Shown one piece after another: positions 8,358-19,665 of a stretch of 58,038 nucleotides of DNA; within the stretch, counting starts at the first letter, position 1, and the number at the start of each line of letters is the position of its first letter. Origin of the DNA: Desulfobacterales bacterium. GTDB lineage: Bacteria > Desulfobacterota > Desulfobulbia > Desulfobulbales > JAGXFP01. The stretch covers positions 1 to 58,038 of the forward strand of contig JAGXFP010000007.1 in NCBI GenBank assembly GCA_024637225.1, read 5' to 3'. Under the pieces are notes generated by a model. It saw only the letters and a program-made list of their open reading frames with translations, was not told the origin of the DNA and ran no database searches. Position numbers and translations under genes: made by a program.

Positions 8358-9209
8358 CTAGAACCAGACCCTGACCCCGGCCACGAAGGAGACGGTTTCC
8401 GGGTCCTCGCCTTCGGCTTCGGCCAGGTTTTCGGTCTCGCCGACCTTGCGGCTCCAGGATACTCCTATATAGGGGGCGAATTCCCGGCGGAAATGGTAGC
8501 GCAGCCGCAGGCCGAAGACCACATCGGTGAGCCCCTGGCCGGTCCCGTATTCCTCCACTTCCTGCAGGGAGAAACCCGCCTCCAGACGGGGCTGGAGAAT
8601 GAGGCGCTGGCTGAACAGCAGGTCGTATTCCAGTTCCAGGGCGGCGGAGAGGTCGCCGTCTTCGCTCAGATAGGTGGTGAATTCGGTTTCGAACCAGTAG
8701 GGTGCCAGCCCCTGGACGCCCAAGGCCGCGAAGGTCCGGTCGGGATCGGGTTTGAAATCCTGCCTGACCCCCATCTGCAGATCCCAGAAGGAGGCGAAAT
8801 TGTAGCTGTAGAGCAGCTCTACCCCGGCCTCCTCCACCTCGTCCGGCTCTTCGAGCCAGCTGCCTTCGCTCTTCAGCCAAAGTTTATGGTAATCGGCGCC
8901 GATCCAGGCCTGGACATCCCAGAGCAGGGCGTCCTTGCCCTCGCGGTTCTGGTACTCGAGCCGGTCGCCCAGAAAGCGGGCGAAGATTTCATTGTCGTGG
9001 ACGAACTGGACCCCGAAATTCCTCTGGCCGCCTTCCTCATCGTCCTTGGCATACTTGCGGATCGGTTCGCCCGGTTTCGGATCGGTTTCCACCTCCCGGT
9101 AGTCTTCCGGAAAGCCCCGGTCCTCTGGATCGGCGAAGGTGCCTTCCGCGGCCAGCCCGGCAGCCGGCAGAAGGATTAAAAGGCAAAGAATCGCTATCCT
9201 TTTCAGCAT
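8358..9209 (-). CDS. copB: Copper resistance protein CopB (outer-membrane)
   Basis: A 283-residue protein with a signal peptide (residues 1-20, cleavage after GLAAE region) and a predicted beta-barrel body ending in an aromatic residue (VAGVRVWF). The WDVQAWIGADYHKLWLKSEG and LRYHFRREFAPYIGVSW segments are typical CopB/PcoB landmarks. The N-terminal Met/His-rich linker found in many CopB proteins is very short. CopB is an outer-membrane protein thought to bind or move periplasmic copper. The gene starts 13 bases after the copA stop with a GAGGAGGGG ribosome-binding site, so the pair is co-transcribed. Confidence 0.92.
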   Translation of the reverse strand: MLKRIAILCLLILLPAAGLAAEGTFADPEDRGFPEDYREVETDPKPGEPIRKYAKDDEEGGQRNFGVQFVHDNEIFARFLGDRLEYQNREGKDALLWDVQAWIGADYHKLWLKSEGSWLEEPDEVEEAGVELLYSYNFASFWDLQMGVRQDFKPDPDRTFAALGVQGLAPYWFETEFTTYLSEDGDLSAALELEYDLLFSQRLILQPRLEAGFSLQEVEEYGTGQGLTDVVFGLRLRYHFRREFAPYIGVSWSRKVGETENLAEAEGEDPETVSFVAGVRVWF

Positions 9210-9222
9210 CGTTGGCCCCTCC

Positions 9223-11073
9223 TCATGCGACCCGGACCACTTGGGCCATGCCTGCTTCCATGTGGTAGAGCAGGTGGCAGTGGAAGGCCCAGTCGCCTTT
9301 TTCGATGGGGGTGATCAAAACCGAGAGCACGCCGCCGGGTTTGGTTAGAATGGTATGTTTGAAGGGCAGCCGGTCGTGGGCGGACCCGTTTTCCAGCTGC
9401 ATCCACATGCCGTGCAGGTGGATGGGATGCTCCATCATGGTGTGGTTGACCAGAAAGAGCCGCAGCCGTTCATTGTGCCGGAAGAGATAGGGGCCGGGAT
9501 GTTCGCTGAACTTCTTGCCGTCGAAGGAGAAGGTGTAGCGCTCCATATTGGTGGTGATATTGATGGTCATCTCCCGGTCGACGATCTCCGAATAGGGCTG
9601 CGGTTCGGTGGAGACCAGATCGGCGTAGGTCAGGACCCGCCAGCCGTCGTCTCCCAGGCCGATGCCCGGCTCGTCCAGCCGGTAGGAGGGATTCATGATC
9701 ACCATCGCCACATTGGAGTTCTTCTCCGGCATGAAGGGTTTGGGGCCGTTCGGGCCGGGGATCCGCGGATCGTGGCGCGGCTTGGACATGGCCGGCGGCC
9801 GGCCGGGCTGGTCCATTCCCATTTCCTTATGTCCCATCTCCATGCCGTCCTGGTTCATCTTCATGCCGTCCTGTTTCATCTTGCCGCCGCCGTGCTTCAT
9901 GCCGCCGCCCATGCCGAACAGGGTGGCGTCCATGCCGCCCATGCCGATCTCGTCCAGACCCCGAACCGGCCGGGGACGCAGTTCGGGTACCGGCGCCGAG
10001 AGACCCGGTTCCGGCGACAGGGTGCCGCGGGTGTAGCCGCTGCGGTCCAGGGATTCGGCGAAGATGGTAAAGGGCTTATCCTCCCGGGGCCTAACCAGCA
10101 CATCGTAGGTTTCGGCAACCCCGATCCGGAACTCATGGACCGGCACCGGCCGCACCGTTTTGCCGTCAGCCATCACCACGTCCATGTCGAGGCCGGGGAT
10201 CCGCACGTCGAAGGTTGTCATGGTGGAGGCGTTGATGAAGCGGAGCCGCACGGTCTCGCCGGGATTGAACAGGGCGGTCCAGTTCATGTCCGGCGAGTGG
10301 CCGTTCATTAGATAGGTATAGGTGTAGGCGGTCACGTCGAGAAGGTCGACCGGGCTCATCCGCATCCGGCCCCAGGCCATCCGGTCCTTCAGGGTGTCCA
10401 TAAAGCCGCGCTTCTGGATGTCATCGACGAACTCGCCGAAGGTGCGGCGCTGGAAGTTGTAGTAGTGGCCGACCAGGTTGATGTGCCGGAAGATGGTATC
10501 CGGGTGCTCGAAGGACCAGTCGGAGAGGACGATCACGTGGTCGCGCTCGTAGGCGAAGGGCTCGCCGTCCTTCGGATCGATGATCAGGGGGCCGTAGGTG
10601 CCGGTCTGCTCCTGGAAGGCCGAATGGCTGTGGTACCAGTAGGTGCCGGCCTGCTTGACCCGGTAGCGGTACTCGTAGGTCTCGCCCGGCTGGATGCCGT
10701 CGAAGTTGACCCCCGGCACCCCGTCCATCCGGAAGGGGACCAGGATGCCGTGCCAGTGGATCGAGGAATGTTCGGTATCCATCAGGCTGTTGGTGACGTT
10801 AAGGGCGACCTCGTCGCCTTCTCGCAGATGAACGAGGGGGCCGGGCACCGTGCCGTTGATGGCGGTGGCGGTGCCGGTTCTTCCGTCGATCTTCAGGGGC
10901 GAGTAGCCGATGTCCAGATCGTAGCGGCTTCTCGGCCTGGTGCCGGTGATTCCGGCGCTGGCCGAGTTGGCCCAGGCCGGCATCGGCAGGCTCAGGTTCA
11001 TGCCGGCCAGAAAGAGGCCGGTCCCGGCCGCCCGGATGAAATCGCGCCGGTTGAAGCTGTATGTTTCGTCCAT
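9223..11073 (-). CDS. copA: CopA-type multicopper oxidase
   Basis: A 616-residue periplasmic copper oxidase. It starts with a Tat signal (RRDFIRAAGTGLFLAGM, residues 9-25). Copper-site motifs are all present: SSIHWHG, YWYHSHSAFQEQ, EHPIHLHG, and the type 1/3 cluster HCHLLYHMEAGM near the C-terminus. A Met/His-rich insertion (about residues 380-420; repeats of KMNQDGMEMGHKEMGM type) is a copper-binding region characteristic of CopA/PcoA. It probably oxidises Cu(I) to the less toxic Cu(II) and sequesters copper. It is followed immediately by copB. Confidence 0.95.
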   Translation of the reverse strand: MDETYSFNRRDFIRAAGTGLFLAGMNLSLPMPAWANSASAGITGTRPRSRYDLDIGYSPLKIDGRTGTATAINGTVPGPLVHLREGDEVALNVTNSLMDTEHSSIHWHGILVPFRMDGVPGVNFDGIQPGETYEYRYRVKQAGTYWYHSHSAFQEQTGTYGPLIIDPKDGEPFAYERDHVIVLSDWSFEHPDTIFRHINLVGHYYNFQRRTFGEFVDDIQKRGFMDTLKDRMAWGRMRMSPVDLLDVTAYTYTYLMNGHSPDMNWTALFNPGETVRLRFINASTMTTFDVRIPGLDMDVVMADGKTVRPVPVHEFRIGVAETYDVLVRPREDKPFTIFAESLDRSGYTRGTLSPEPGLSAPVPELRPRPVRGLDEIGMGGMDATLFGMGGGMKHGGGKMKQDGMKMNQDGMEMGHKEMGMDQPGRPPAMSKPRHDPRIPGPNGPKPFMPEKNSNVAMVIMNPSYRLDEPGIGLGDDGWRVLTYADLVSTEPQPYSEIVDREMTINITTNMERYTFSFDGKKFSEHPGPYLFRHNERLRLFLVNHTMMEHPIHLHGMWMQLENGSAHDRLPFKHTILTKPGGVLSVLITPIEKGDWAFHCHLLYHMEAGMAQVVRVA

Positions 11074-11341
11074 CCAATCCTCCGCTTAGCCGTCCCGTGA
11101 CTTTTTGCGAGTCTATTACGCTTGAGATAAGGGAGAGTTTCCTCTCCTTTAAACTCGGGAGCCGGTTTGTTTTCTTAATTATGGCATAGGGGTGAGCCGC
11201 GGTTCAAATTATTCATGTGAAAAGATTGATCGGGGCCGGAAAATCCACACTGAAAGCTCATCTCGGTGATCGGCTATTCAGAACCGGGGCTACCCGGAGG
11301 TGAGAATCCCTTAGCGGTTGGGGGATATATCCGGCATTTCT

Positions 11342-11857
11342 TCACCATTTAATTCCGGTCCTGCCCCACGGTTTGAATACCGAAATGACCACCATGACAA
11401 AGACCAGCAAGGCCTGTCCCGCCGCCATTGCCATGTGAATATACATTTCCGCCCTGTAAGTCGGGTCTATTTCGGTAAAGGTCTTCATAGCCAGGGAGGT
11501 TGCCATCATCTTCTCAAGCCAGGGTACGAACCAGAACAGTCCCGCCAGGATAAAAACAGCGTTACAGGCCCATTTGACAATGACCCAGTAGTATCTGAGA
11601 TAGCCCCACTTAGTCAGGTAGCAATAAAGCAGGCCGGTTAAAAGGCAGCCGATGGCGGAAGGGATGAGGATATAGTTGTCGATATAGACCAGGGCGGTGT
11701 TTCGGGCATATAGTTCCGGCCCGTAATCGGGATTGAAAAGGCAGTGCAATGCGAAGAGGCTGGAGGCGCCGCCGCCCCAGACGCAGCCCAGGTAGATGTG
11801 GAAGGTCCTCAACCATCGGAGGCCGTTCCCGGAAATGGTGTTTTTGGTCTTTGCCAT
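11342..11857 (-). CDS. Four-helix membrane protein of the copper cluster (DUF2269-like)
   Basis: A 171-residue protein with four hydrophobic segments (about 18-40, 60-82, 92-115, 140-160). It opens with LRWLRTFHIYLGCVWGGGASSL, a pattern like that of DUF2269 integral membrane proteins in which a His and Gly-rich first helix could bind haem or metal. No enzyme motif is evident. Its position between the copper-cluster membrane proteins and copA suggests a role in the same metal response, but this is inference. Confidence 0.7.
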   Translation of the reverse strand: MAKTKNTISGNGLRWLRTFHIYLGCVWGGGASSLFALHCLFNPDYGPELYARNTALVYIDNYILIPSAIGCLLTGLLYCYLTKWGYLRYYWVIVKWACNAVFILAGLFWFVPWLEKMMATSLAMKTFTEIDPTYRAEMYIHMAMAAGQALLVFVMVVISVFKPWGRTGIKW

Positions 11858-12218
11858 TGCCCACTGAAGACTGCCGAAAGCAGGGTTGTCAATAACGCCT
11901 ATTTTGTCATTGTCAGTCCGGTTGCCTCCCCCGGACCGATGATAATTTTTTCATAATCTTTTTTCTGATCACCACCAGATTTCAGCTAACAGATCGAACT
12001 TGAGCTTAGATGCTTTATTGGACCAAAGGTCAAAGTTGTCATCTCGAACGGCGAAGCCGGAGAGATCTTGTTTTTCGCCGGCCTATTAGTGCATGAAGAT
12101 TTCTCTCCGTTGGTCGAAATGACAGAAAAAACAACCCAACCAATCAAAAAGGCTGAAAATCGATGGTATTAGAATGCCACAGCCATTATGCCTTATCTCT
12201 CTTTGGGGGTGCGATTCT
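11858..12218. repeat. Gene-free stretch with an inverted-repeat MITE-like element
   Basis: GTCATCTCGAACGG (from 12038) and CCGTTGGTCGAAATGAC (to 12123) are the ends of an inverted repeat with a ~26-base loop; about 28-32 bases of each arm pair imperfectly. Units of this GTCATNTCGA type recur in many bacterial genomes. The rest of the stretch shows no gene. Confidence 0.6.
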
Positions 12219-12458
12219 TCACTTCAGGAGCTCTTTCCTGATTCTCTCATACTCTGCGGCGTCGATCTCGCCGTTGGCGTAGCGCTTCTTCAGGATATCC
12301 AGGGCGGATCCGGATTCCGGCTGGTCCCGGCCATGATCCTTACCGGCCAACATTTTTATCAGAAAAATTATCACGACAATAATGACCGCCCAGAACAGAA
12401 CCATCATGATCATGCCAACACCTCCAAATCCCATGCCGTAATCTCCGAACATATGCAT
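12219..12458 (-). CDS. SHOCT-domain small membrane protein
   Basis: A 79-residue protein. Residues 1-40 are a Met/Gly/Phe-rich start and one membrane helix (MIMMVLFWAVIIVVIIFLI). The C-terminal 30 residues (ALDILKKRYANGEIDAAEYERIRKEL) are a clear SHOCT motif, an oligomerisation element found at the end of small bacterial proteins. Such proteins are commonly embedded in copper and silver resistance loci. It precedes, by some 360 bases, the four-helix protein gene and follows a DUF5676-like gene closely. Confidence 0.85.
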   Translation of the reverse strand: MHMFGDYGMGFGGVGMIMMVLFWAVIIVVIIFLIKMLAGKDHGRDQPESGSALDILKKRYANGEIDAAEYERIRKELLK

Positions 12459-12489
12459 AGCTTCCTCCGCATTAAGCGTATTGCCGGAC

Positions 12490-12735
12490 CTAGGCCAGCT
12501 TGTTGTAGAGCCAGCCGAGCAGGTAGACGATTACAAAGCTTATCACCGCCGCTTCCAGCATTCCGGTCAAAATACCCAGCGGCGCCAGGCTGAAGAACAT
12601 ATGCCATTGGCGCATCATTTCCACGGCTCCCGTGTATATGCCGATGTTTCCGAATATGCCGAGAACCAGCATACTCAGGGCGGATACTATTGCCGCCGCT
12701 TCCGATAATGCCAAGACATTCAGTTTCCCGTTCAT
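12490..12735 (-). CDS. DUF5676-like two-helix membrane protein
   Basis: An 81-residue protein with two hydrophobic helices (about 11-33 and 46-75) and a C-terminal LGWLYNKLA tail. The MNGKLNVLALSEA start and the second helix ending in LYNKL match DUF5676 family proteins, which often travel with SHOCT proteins in metal-resistance loci. The function is unknown. It lies 31 bases upstream of the SHOCT gene on the same strand and is probably co-transcribed. Confidence 0.65.
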   Translation of the reverse strand: MNGKLNVLALSEAAAIVSALSMLVLGIFGNIGIYTGAVEMMRQWHMFFSLAPLGILTGMLEAAVISFVIVYLLGWLYNKLA

Positions 12736-12916
12736 ACCGTCACCTCTTTGAATTTAGGGTTTGTCCGCTCGACCCAAAGCAGGTAACCGCCGACTAAAAA
12801 CAAGGCCAGAAAGCAGTCCGGGGGCCGGAAATGTATATTGTCAGCTTGGGCCTGCGGGTTTGCATTCCATCTTTTCTTCCATGGATGGAATATTTCTCCA
12901 CAAGCCGACTTTCCGC

Positions 12917-13567
12917 TTAACGGTTATGCCTCCCGACCGCGATATAGACCAGGCCGCCGTATAGTTCGGTTATGGATACATTTGGGAAACAGCTTTTCAT
13001 CGTCCGCCACGGCTTGCGGTCGGCGAGATCCAGGGAAACCCCGAACGGTTTGGTGATTAGTTCGAAAAATTTAACCAGCCGGAACGGCCATTTTTCGGGC
13101 AGCTTGAAATCGAGCACCACCATGCGGCCTTTTTTGCCGAGGGCGCGCGAACCTCTTTCGATAACCGCTTCGTATTCTGGTACCAGGGTAAGGGCGAAGC
13201 TGGATATGACCCCGGCGACCGGTTCCGGGAAATCGTATTCGGCCGCATCGGCCTTGATCAGCTCGACATTGCGCCAGCCCTTTCTGTTGACCCGCCTTGC
13301 CGCCTGCTGGAGCATGGCGTCGGTCAGATCGACCCCGACCAGCCTGCCGGTCTCGCCGATCTTCCGGCGCAGGTATTCGAAATTCAGGCCGGTGCCGCAG
13401 CCGATCTCCACCACCGTATCCCCCGGTTCGAGAGCGAGGGCGGCGACCGCCTTTTTCCGGTAGGCCGCCTCCCGGAAGCCGATCAGATAATAAAGGTTGG
13501 CCGTAAAATCATAGGCCGCGGCCCTTTTCCGGTATAATTTGCGTAAACCATCTTTCGATAAGGCCAT
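12917..13567 (-). CDS. Class I SAM-dependent methyltransferase
   Basis: A 216-residue Rossmann methyltransferase. Motif I is VVEIGCGTGLNFEYL (about 52-66), followed by acidic LVGVDLTDAML (motif II), KADAAEYDFPE (motif III) and a post-motif segment ALGKKGRMVVLDFKLPEKWP. The overall form is like UbiE or phosphatidylethanolamine N-methyltransferase-type enzymes with a C-terminal hydrophobic patch (FRLVKFFELITKPFG) that may touch membranes. The substrate is unknown. Its place inside the copper cluster is unexplained and could reflect lipid remodelling under metal stress. Confidence 0.82.
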   Translation of the reverse strand: MALSKDGLRKLYRKRAAAYDFTANLYYLIGFREAAYRKKAVAALALEPGDTVVEIGCGTGLNFEYLRRKIGETGRLVGVDLTDAMLQQAARRVNRKGWRNVELIKADAAEYDFPEPVAGVISSFALTLVPEYEAVIERGSRALGKKGRMVVLDFKLPEKWPFRLVKFFELITKPFGVSLDLADRKPWRTMKSCFPNVSITELYGGLVYIAVGRHNR

Positions 13568-13622
13568 GGCAGCCGCCCGGGATTTTTGCTTTGCCGAAAC
13601 CGGTTCCGGATCCTTTACGGTT

Positions 13623-14207
13623 TTATTTGATCTCCAGACTTATGTTATAGATCTTCTGCTGCAGATCGAACATCTCCCTTCTCATTTCATCGAGCTTTTC
13701 ATCGGGCTCCGGTGTGGAACGCAGGGCCTCGTGATATTCGAATTTCAGGGTGTGCAGCTTTTTGCGCAATTCACTGGTCTCGTCGAGGAACCGGTTATTC
13801 TTCTCGACCATTTCCTTGTGCTGCTTTTCGGTTTCGGGGTCCATCATCCGCCGGCCCTGGCCGTAACCGTAGCCGTCCATCATATGGGGCATCATGCCGT
13901 AGCCGCCCATCATGGATTGATGCCGCCCCATGCCGTAGCCCATCATATTCCCCATCATCCCGTGACCCATCCCGGGCTGGCCCATGCCGTAGCCATCCAT
14001 CAGGCAGGATCCGGCTCCGCGGCCCATCATGCCCGGCATCATGCCGCAGCCGTACATCATCGAGGGATTCATGTACGGGGCCGCTTGCCCGGCGCCTTGC
14101 CGGTATTGTTGCCCTTCCATCATGTGGTTGTCGTCCGTCATCTGGCCCGAGGCCGGGGCCGCGAGCAGTACCAAAGATAAGCCTACACCGATAACCGTCT
14201 TTTTCAT
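13623..14207 (-). CDS. Met/His/Gly-rich periplasmic metal-binding protein (ZraP/Spy-like)
   Basis: A 194-residue exported protein: signal peptide 1-21, then about 90 residues extremely rich in Met, Gly, Tyr and His (repeats such as GYGMGQPGMGHGMMGNMM), then a helical coil (about 125-190; HKEMVEKNNRFLDETSELRKKLHTLKF region). The helical end resembles Spy/CpxP/ZraP-type chaperones, and the Met-rich part is suited to binding Cu(I). It lies 74 bases downstream of the copper ATPase gene, with a GGAGAACGG ribosome-binding site. Probable role: periplasmic copper buffering or chaperoning. Confidence 0.75.
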   Translation of the reverse strand: MKKTVIGVGLSLVLLAAPASGQMTDDNHMMEGQQYRQGAGQAAPYMNPSMMYGCGMMPGMMGRGAGSCLMDGYGMGQPGMGHGMMGNMMGYGMGRHQSMMGGYGMMPHMMDGYGYGQGRRMMDPETEKQHKEMVEKNNRFLDETSELRKKLHTLKFEYHEALRSTPEPDEKLDEMRREMFDLQQKIYNISLEIK

Positions 14208-14281
14208 TTTTCCGTTCTCCTGTTCAATTTATGGGAATCTGTTCCCTCATTTTCCGGATTTTCCGGGTTGCAACCTGTTTG

Positions 14282-16741
<2,460 letters not shown>

Positions 16742-17119
16742 GGTGATTCGCGTCCTCCGTTTTGCCGCTTCTTGCAGGTATGGCGCATATTTCCGGTATG
16801 GGGCGGAAGTTTTCCCGCCCTGATCCACTCTATCACAGGTTTGTGTCCCGGCTCAAATTTCCGTATAGTGGGTATAAACCGCAACCAACGCCAGCTTCGT
16901 AAGGTTCGTCCAAGCGGCGAGGCTATTGTATTGAGCGCACTGCATTCTCGGGTAGGGGGAGACCAGGACATTCGGGGGCATCTACGCGGTCGTTCTTCTT
17001 CTCGGCCACCAGATTCCGGGTCCGTTTTTTTTAGGAAAATCGCTTGGGCACATCAACTGTTCCGATGATATGATGACCAATAAAATATAAATCGCAATTG
17101 ACCTCCAAGGAGCATAAGC
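16742..17119. other. Divergent intergenic region between copper ATPase and O-methyltransferase
   Basis: No gene is supported in these 378 bases. A GC-rich start toward the ATPase carries a GGAGG sequence at about 16754-16758 that can serve its start. The right end carries AAGGAG 8 bases before the methyltransferase ATG. I see no clear CueR-type dyad. Confidence 0.4.
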
Positions 17120-18115
17120 ATGGAAAAGAAAGAGAGTCTGCATCCGGGGCGCCTTTTCGGGATGGGCAGCGCCTATTGGGAAGCTTTTGCCTTGCATGCG
17201 GCAGTTAAACTCGATGTTTTCACCGCGCTGGTCGGCAAGGAACTCACCGCCCCGGAATTGGCTGCTGAACTTGGATGCAGCGAGCGCGGCATGGAGCCCC
17301 TGTTGAATGCTCTGGTTGCCATGGACCTGCTGATTAAGGGCGGCAAGCTTTTCCGTAACGCGCCGCTATCCGAAACCTACCTGGATCGCAATAAACAGAG
17401 TTACGTCGGCCATATCATCATGCACCACCACTTTCTGGTCGAGGGCTGGTCGCGGCTTGCGGATGCGGTCAAGACCGGGCAGCCGGTGGAGACCGAAAGC
17501 GGGGATGAGGAACTGGAAAGGGAGAGCTTTCTAATGGGAATGTTCAATCTGGCCCATGCCATCGCGCCTTCCATAGCCGACAGCGTCGAACTCGCCGACC
17601 GCGGGCATCTTCTGGATCTGGGGGGAGGACCCGGCACCCATGCCGTTTTTTTCTGCCTGGCCTATCCGAATCTCAAGGCCACCGTTTTCGACCGCGCCAC
17701 TACCGAACCCTTCGCAAAAGAGATCTTCCGCCGCTATGGGGTGGAGAAGCGGATCTCGTTTGCGGCCGGCGATTTCCATACCGATCCGTTTCCTGAAGGC
17801 TTCGATGTGGCCTGGCTCTCCCAGATCCTTCACAGCAATACCCCGGATGAATGCCGGGCTCTGATCGAGAAAACCGCGGCTGTTCTGGAGCCCGGCGGCA
17901 TGATGTTGATCCATGACTTCTTTCTGGATGAGGATATGACCAGTCCTCTGTTTCCCGCCATTTTTTCTCTTAATATGCTGATCAACAATTACGGGCGCTC
18001 CTATTCGGAGGATGAAACCAGGGTGATGATGGCGGAGGCCGGGCTTAAGGATATCAAGCGGCTGCCCTTTCAAAGCGCCAACGATTCCTCGATTCTGTCC
18101 GGAATCAAGCCCTGA
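17120..18115 (+). CDS. O-methyltransferase family 2-like enzyme (small-molecule methyltransferase)
   Basis: A 331-residue enzyme with the plant-type (COMT-like) layout: N-terminal winged-helix dimerisation domain (AAVKLDVFTALVGKELTAPELAAELG, about 25-55), then a Rossmann SAM domain with GHLLDLGGGPGTHAVFF (about 160-176), AGDFHTDPFPEGFDVAWLSQILH and a C-terminal catalytic region GGMMLIHDFFLDED. AAGGAG lies 8 bases before the ATG. Substrates of this family are usually phenols, quinone precursors or secondary metabolites. None can be assigned here. No neighbouring biosynthetic genes are visible. Confidence 0.87.
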   Translation: MEKKESLHPGRLFGMGSAYWEAFALHAAVKLDVFTALVGKELTAPELAAELGCSERGMEPLLNALVAMDLLIKGGKLFRNAPLSETYLDRNKQSYVGHIIMHHHFLVEGWSRLADAVKTGQPVETESGDEELERESFLMGMFNLAHAIAPSIADSVELADRGHLLDLGGGPGTHAVFFCLAYPNLKATVFDRATTEPFAKEIFRRYGVEKRISFAAGDFHTDPFPEGFDVAWLSQILHSNTPDECRALIEKTAAVLEPGGMMLIHDFFLDEDMTSPLFPAIFSLNMLINNYGRSYSEDETRVMMAEAGLKDIKRLPFQSANDSSILSGIKP

Positions 18116-18230
18116 ACATTAGACAGAAGAAGCGGCGACAATTTTCAAGTTGATCCGAACCTCTCGAAGACGTCATAATGAAACATAAAGGAGAGCTGTT
18201 CGCGAATCTCCAGTGAAACGACAGGTCAAA

Positions 18231-19145
18231 ATGACTCGAATTGGGAAGGCGCTGTTGCTGAGAAACAGGAAAAGCCGCTCCGGCGCCGATGCCGATCTGA
18301 GTCCGGGCCTGGAAGTCATCCGCCGAAGCGGGTTCGAGCTCGACGAGATATTAATTGGGGACGGCGCGGACCAGGAGGGAATCAATCCTTCCCTGACCGG
18401 AAAGTATGACTTTGTGATGATCGGGGGAGGCGACGGCACCCTGAACCGAATGGCGGAATGGCTGGTCGCCGCCGGAAAACCAGTGGGGATTATCCCCCTG
18501 GGTACCGGCAACGATCTTGCCCGCACCCTTGAAATTCCTTTCGAGGTCGAAGAGGCCTGCGGGGTTATCGCCGCCGGTCATCGCCGGAAGATAAACCTGG
18601 GCAAGATCAACGGTAAATATTTTTTCAACGCGGCGAGTATCGGGGTAAGCACCAAGGTGGCTCGAAACCTTGATCCCGAGAACAAAAAAAGATGGGGAGC
18701 GCTGGCCTACAGCCGGGTCCTGCTCAAAGAGATCTATAACCGGCACGCCTTTCGGGCGGAAATTACCAGCGGCGAATCGGGCGAATCCTTTCGGGTGCGG
18801 ACCATTCAGATCACGGTGGGGAACGGCAAGTATTACGGCGGCGGTCTGGCCTTTTCCGAAGAAGCGAGCATCTATAAGCCGGAACTTGGGTTGTATGCGA
18901 TAGTCCCCCAGGATTTCCTGGAGCTTCTGAGAATGGCGCCGTTATTCATGCTGGGCAGACATACGGAACTAGAACGAGTCGTTTTCTTGCACGGGAAAAA
19001 ATTCGTTATCCACACCCATCGTCCCAAGGATATCGATGTTGACGGGGAATTGATCGGAAAGACCCCGGCCTTTTTCGATCTGGAGCCGGATGCCCTGGAA
19101 TTTTTCGTCCCGGCCCCGCAAAATCAGACAAGTCCGGGAGAGTAG
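18231..19145 (+). CDS. Diacylglycerol kinase family lipid kinase (YegS/BmrU-like)
   Basis: A lipid kinase of about 304 residues. The catalytic signature GGGDGTLNRMAEWL is at about 66-79, followed by PLGTGNDLARTL, and the C-terminal domain contains the DVDGE motif (IDVDGELIGKTPAFFDLEP) that completes the fold. I chose the ATG at 18231 (MTRIGKALLL) over an upstream GTG at 18213, since AGG lies close before it; the GTG remains possible. The product phosphorylates a diacylglycerol-like lipid to phosphatidate. It is followed, after 5 bases, by a ferritin-like gene and then a predicted phosphatidate phosphatase. Confidence 0.9.
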   Translation: MTRIGKALLLRNRKSRSGADADLSPGLEVIRRSGFELDEILIGDGADQEGINPSLTGKYDFVMIGGGDGTLNRMAEWLVAAGKPVGIIPLGTGNDLARTLEIPFEVEEACGVIAAGHRRKINLGKINGKYFFNAASIGVSTKVARNLDPENKKRWGALAYSRVLLKEIYNRHAFRAEITSGESGESFRVRTIQITVGNGKYYGGGLAFSEEASIYKPELGLYAIVPQDFLELLRMAPLFMLGRHTELERVVFLHGKKFVIHTHRPKDIDVDGELIGKTPAFFDLEPDALEFFVPAPQNQTSPGE

Positions 19146-19150
19146 AAGAG

Positions 19151-19606
19151 ATGTCGTTGCTGAGGGAAAAAAATCTTGTCGCGCTCGATAATGTAGTCGT
19201 CTCGGCCCTGAAGAACGCCGATCATTACGAAGAGGAGGCGGCAAGGCTCGGGGGGGAATTGGCCGGTTATTTCAAGGAGTTGGCGAACAGGCGCAGAGAG
19301 GCGGCGGAAGATCTGGGCACTATTCTGCGCCGGGCCGGCGATATGCCGAAAGAGCCCGATCGGGACCGGGAAAGCTTTGAAGAAGCGCTGTCGAGGCTTA
19401 AAGCGTTCGTGGCCTCCAATGAAGAGGCGGCGTTGCTCAGGGATCGGCTGAAGAGCGAAAAGGAATTGGCCGAAACGGTGAACAAGGCCCTGACCTTTCA
19501 AGTGCCGGACGAATCCCGTCCCGTACTCCGGGAGCTTGAAGCAGAAATCGGAAAGACCCTTGTGAAACTGCGGCAGCTTATGGATTCCGAATCGGCCGGC
19601 AGCTGA
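19151..19606 (+). CDS. PA2169-type ferritin-like four-helix protein (DUF2383)
   Basis: A 151-residue all-helical protein. The helical pattern and the spacing of D/E and H residues (ALKNADHYEEEAARLGGELAGYF ... RRREAAEDLGTIL) fit the PA2169/DUF2383 family of ferritin-like proteins, in which E/H residues on the helices bind two metals. The ExxH-like pairs are not fully conserved here, so metal binding is uncertain. It lies between two lipid-metabolism genes and overlaps neither (5 bases after the kinase stop, 60 before the phosphatase). Confidence 0.65.
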   Translation: MSLLREKNLVALDNVVVSALKNADHYEEEAARLGGELAGYFKELANRRREAAEDLGTILRRAGDMPKEPDRDRESFEEALSRLKAFVASNEEAALLRDRLKSEKELAETVNKALTFQVPDESRPVLRELEAEIGKTLVKLRQLMDSESAGS

Positions 19607-19665
19607 TCTTCGAAACGGACCGACCGCTTTGCCGCAAGATTCTAAATCCGTCGCGGAGAGGAGAA

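Noticed and set aside
11131..11151. GGAGAG..CTCTCC hairpin upstream of copA as a copper operator
   Set aside because: Short stem with no known copper-regulator consensus; could be chance.
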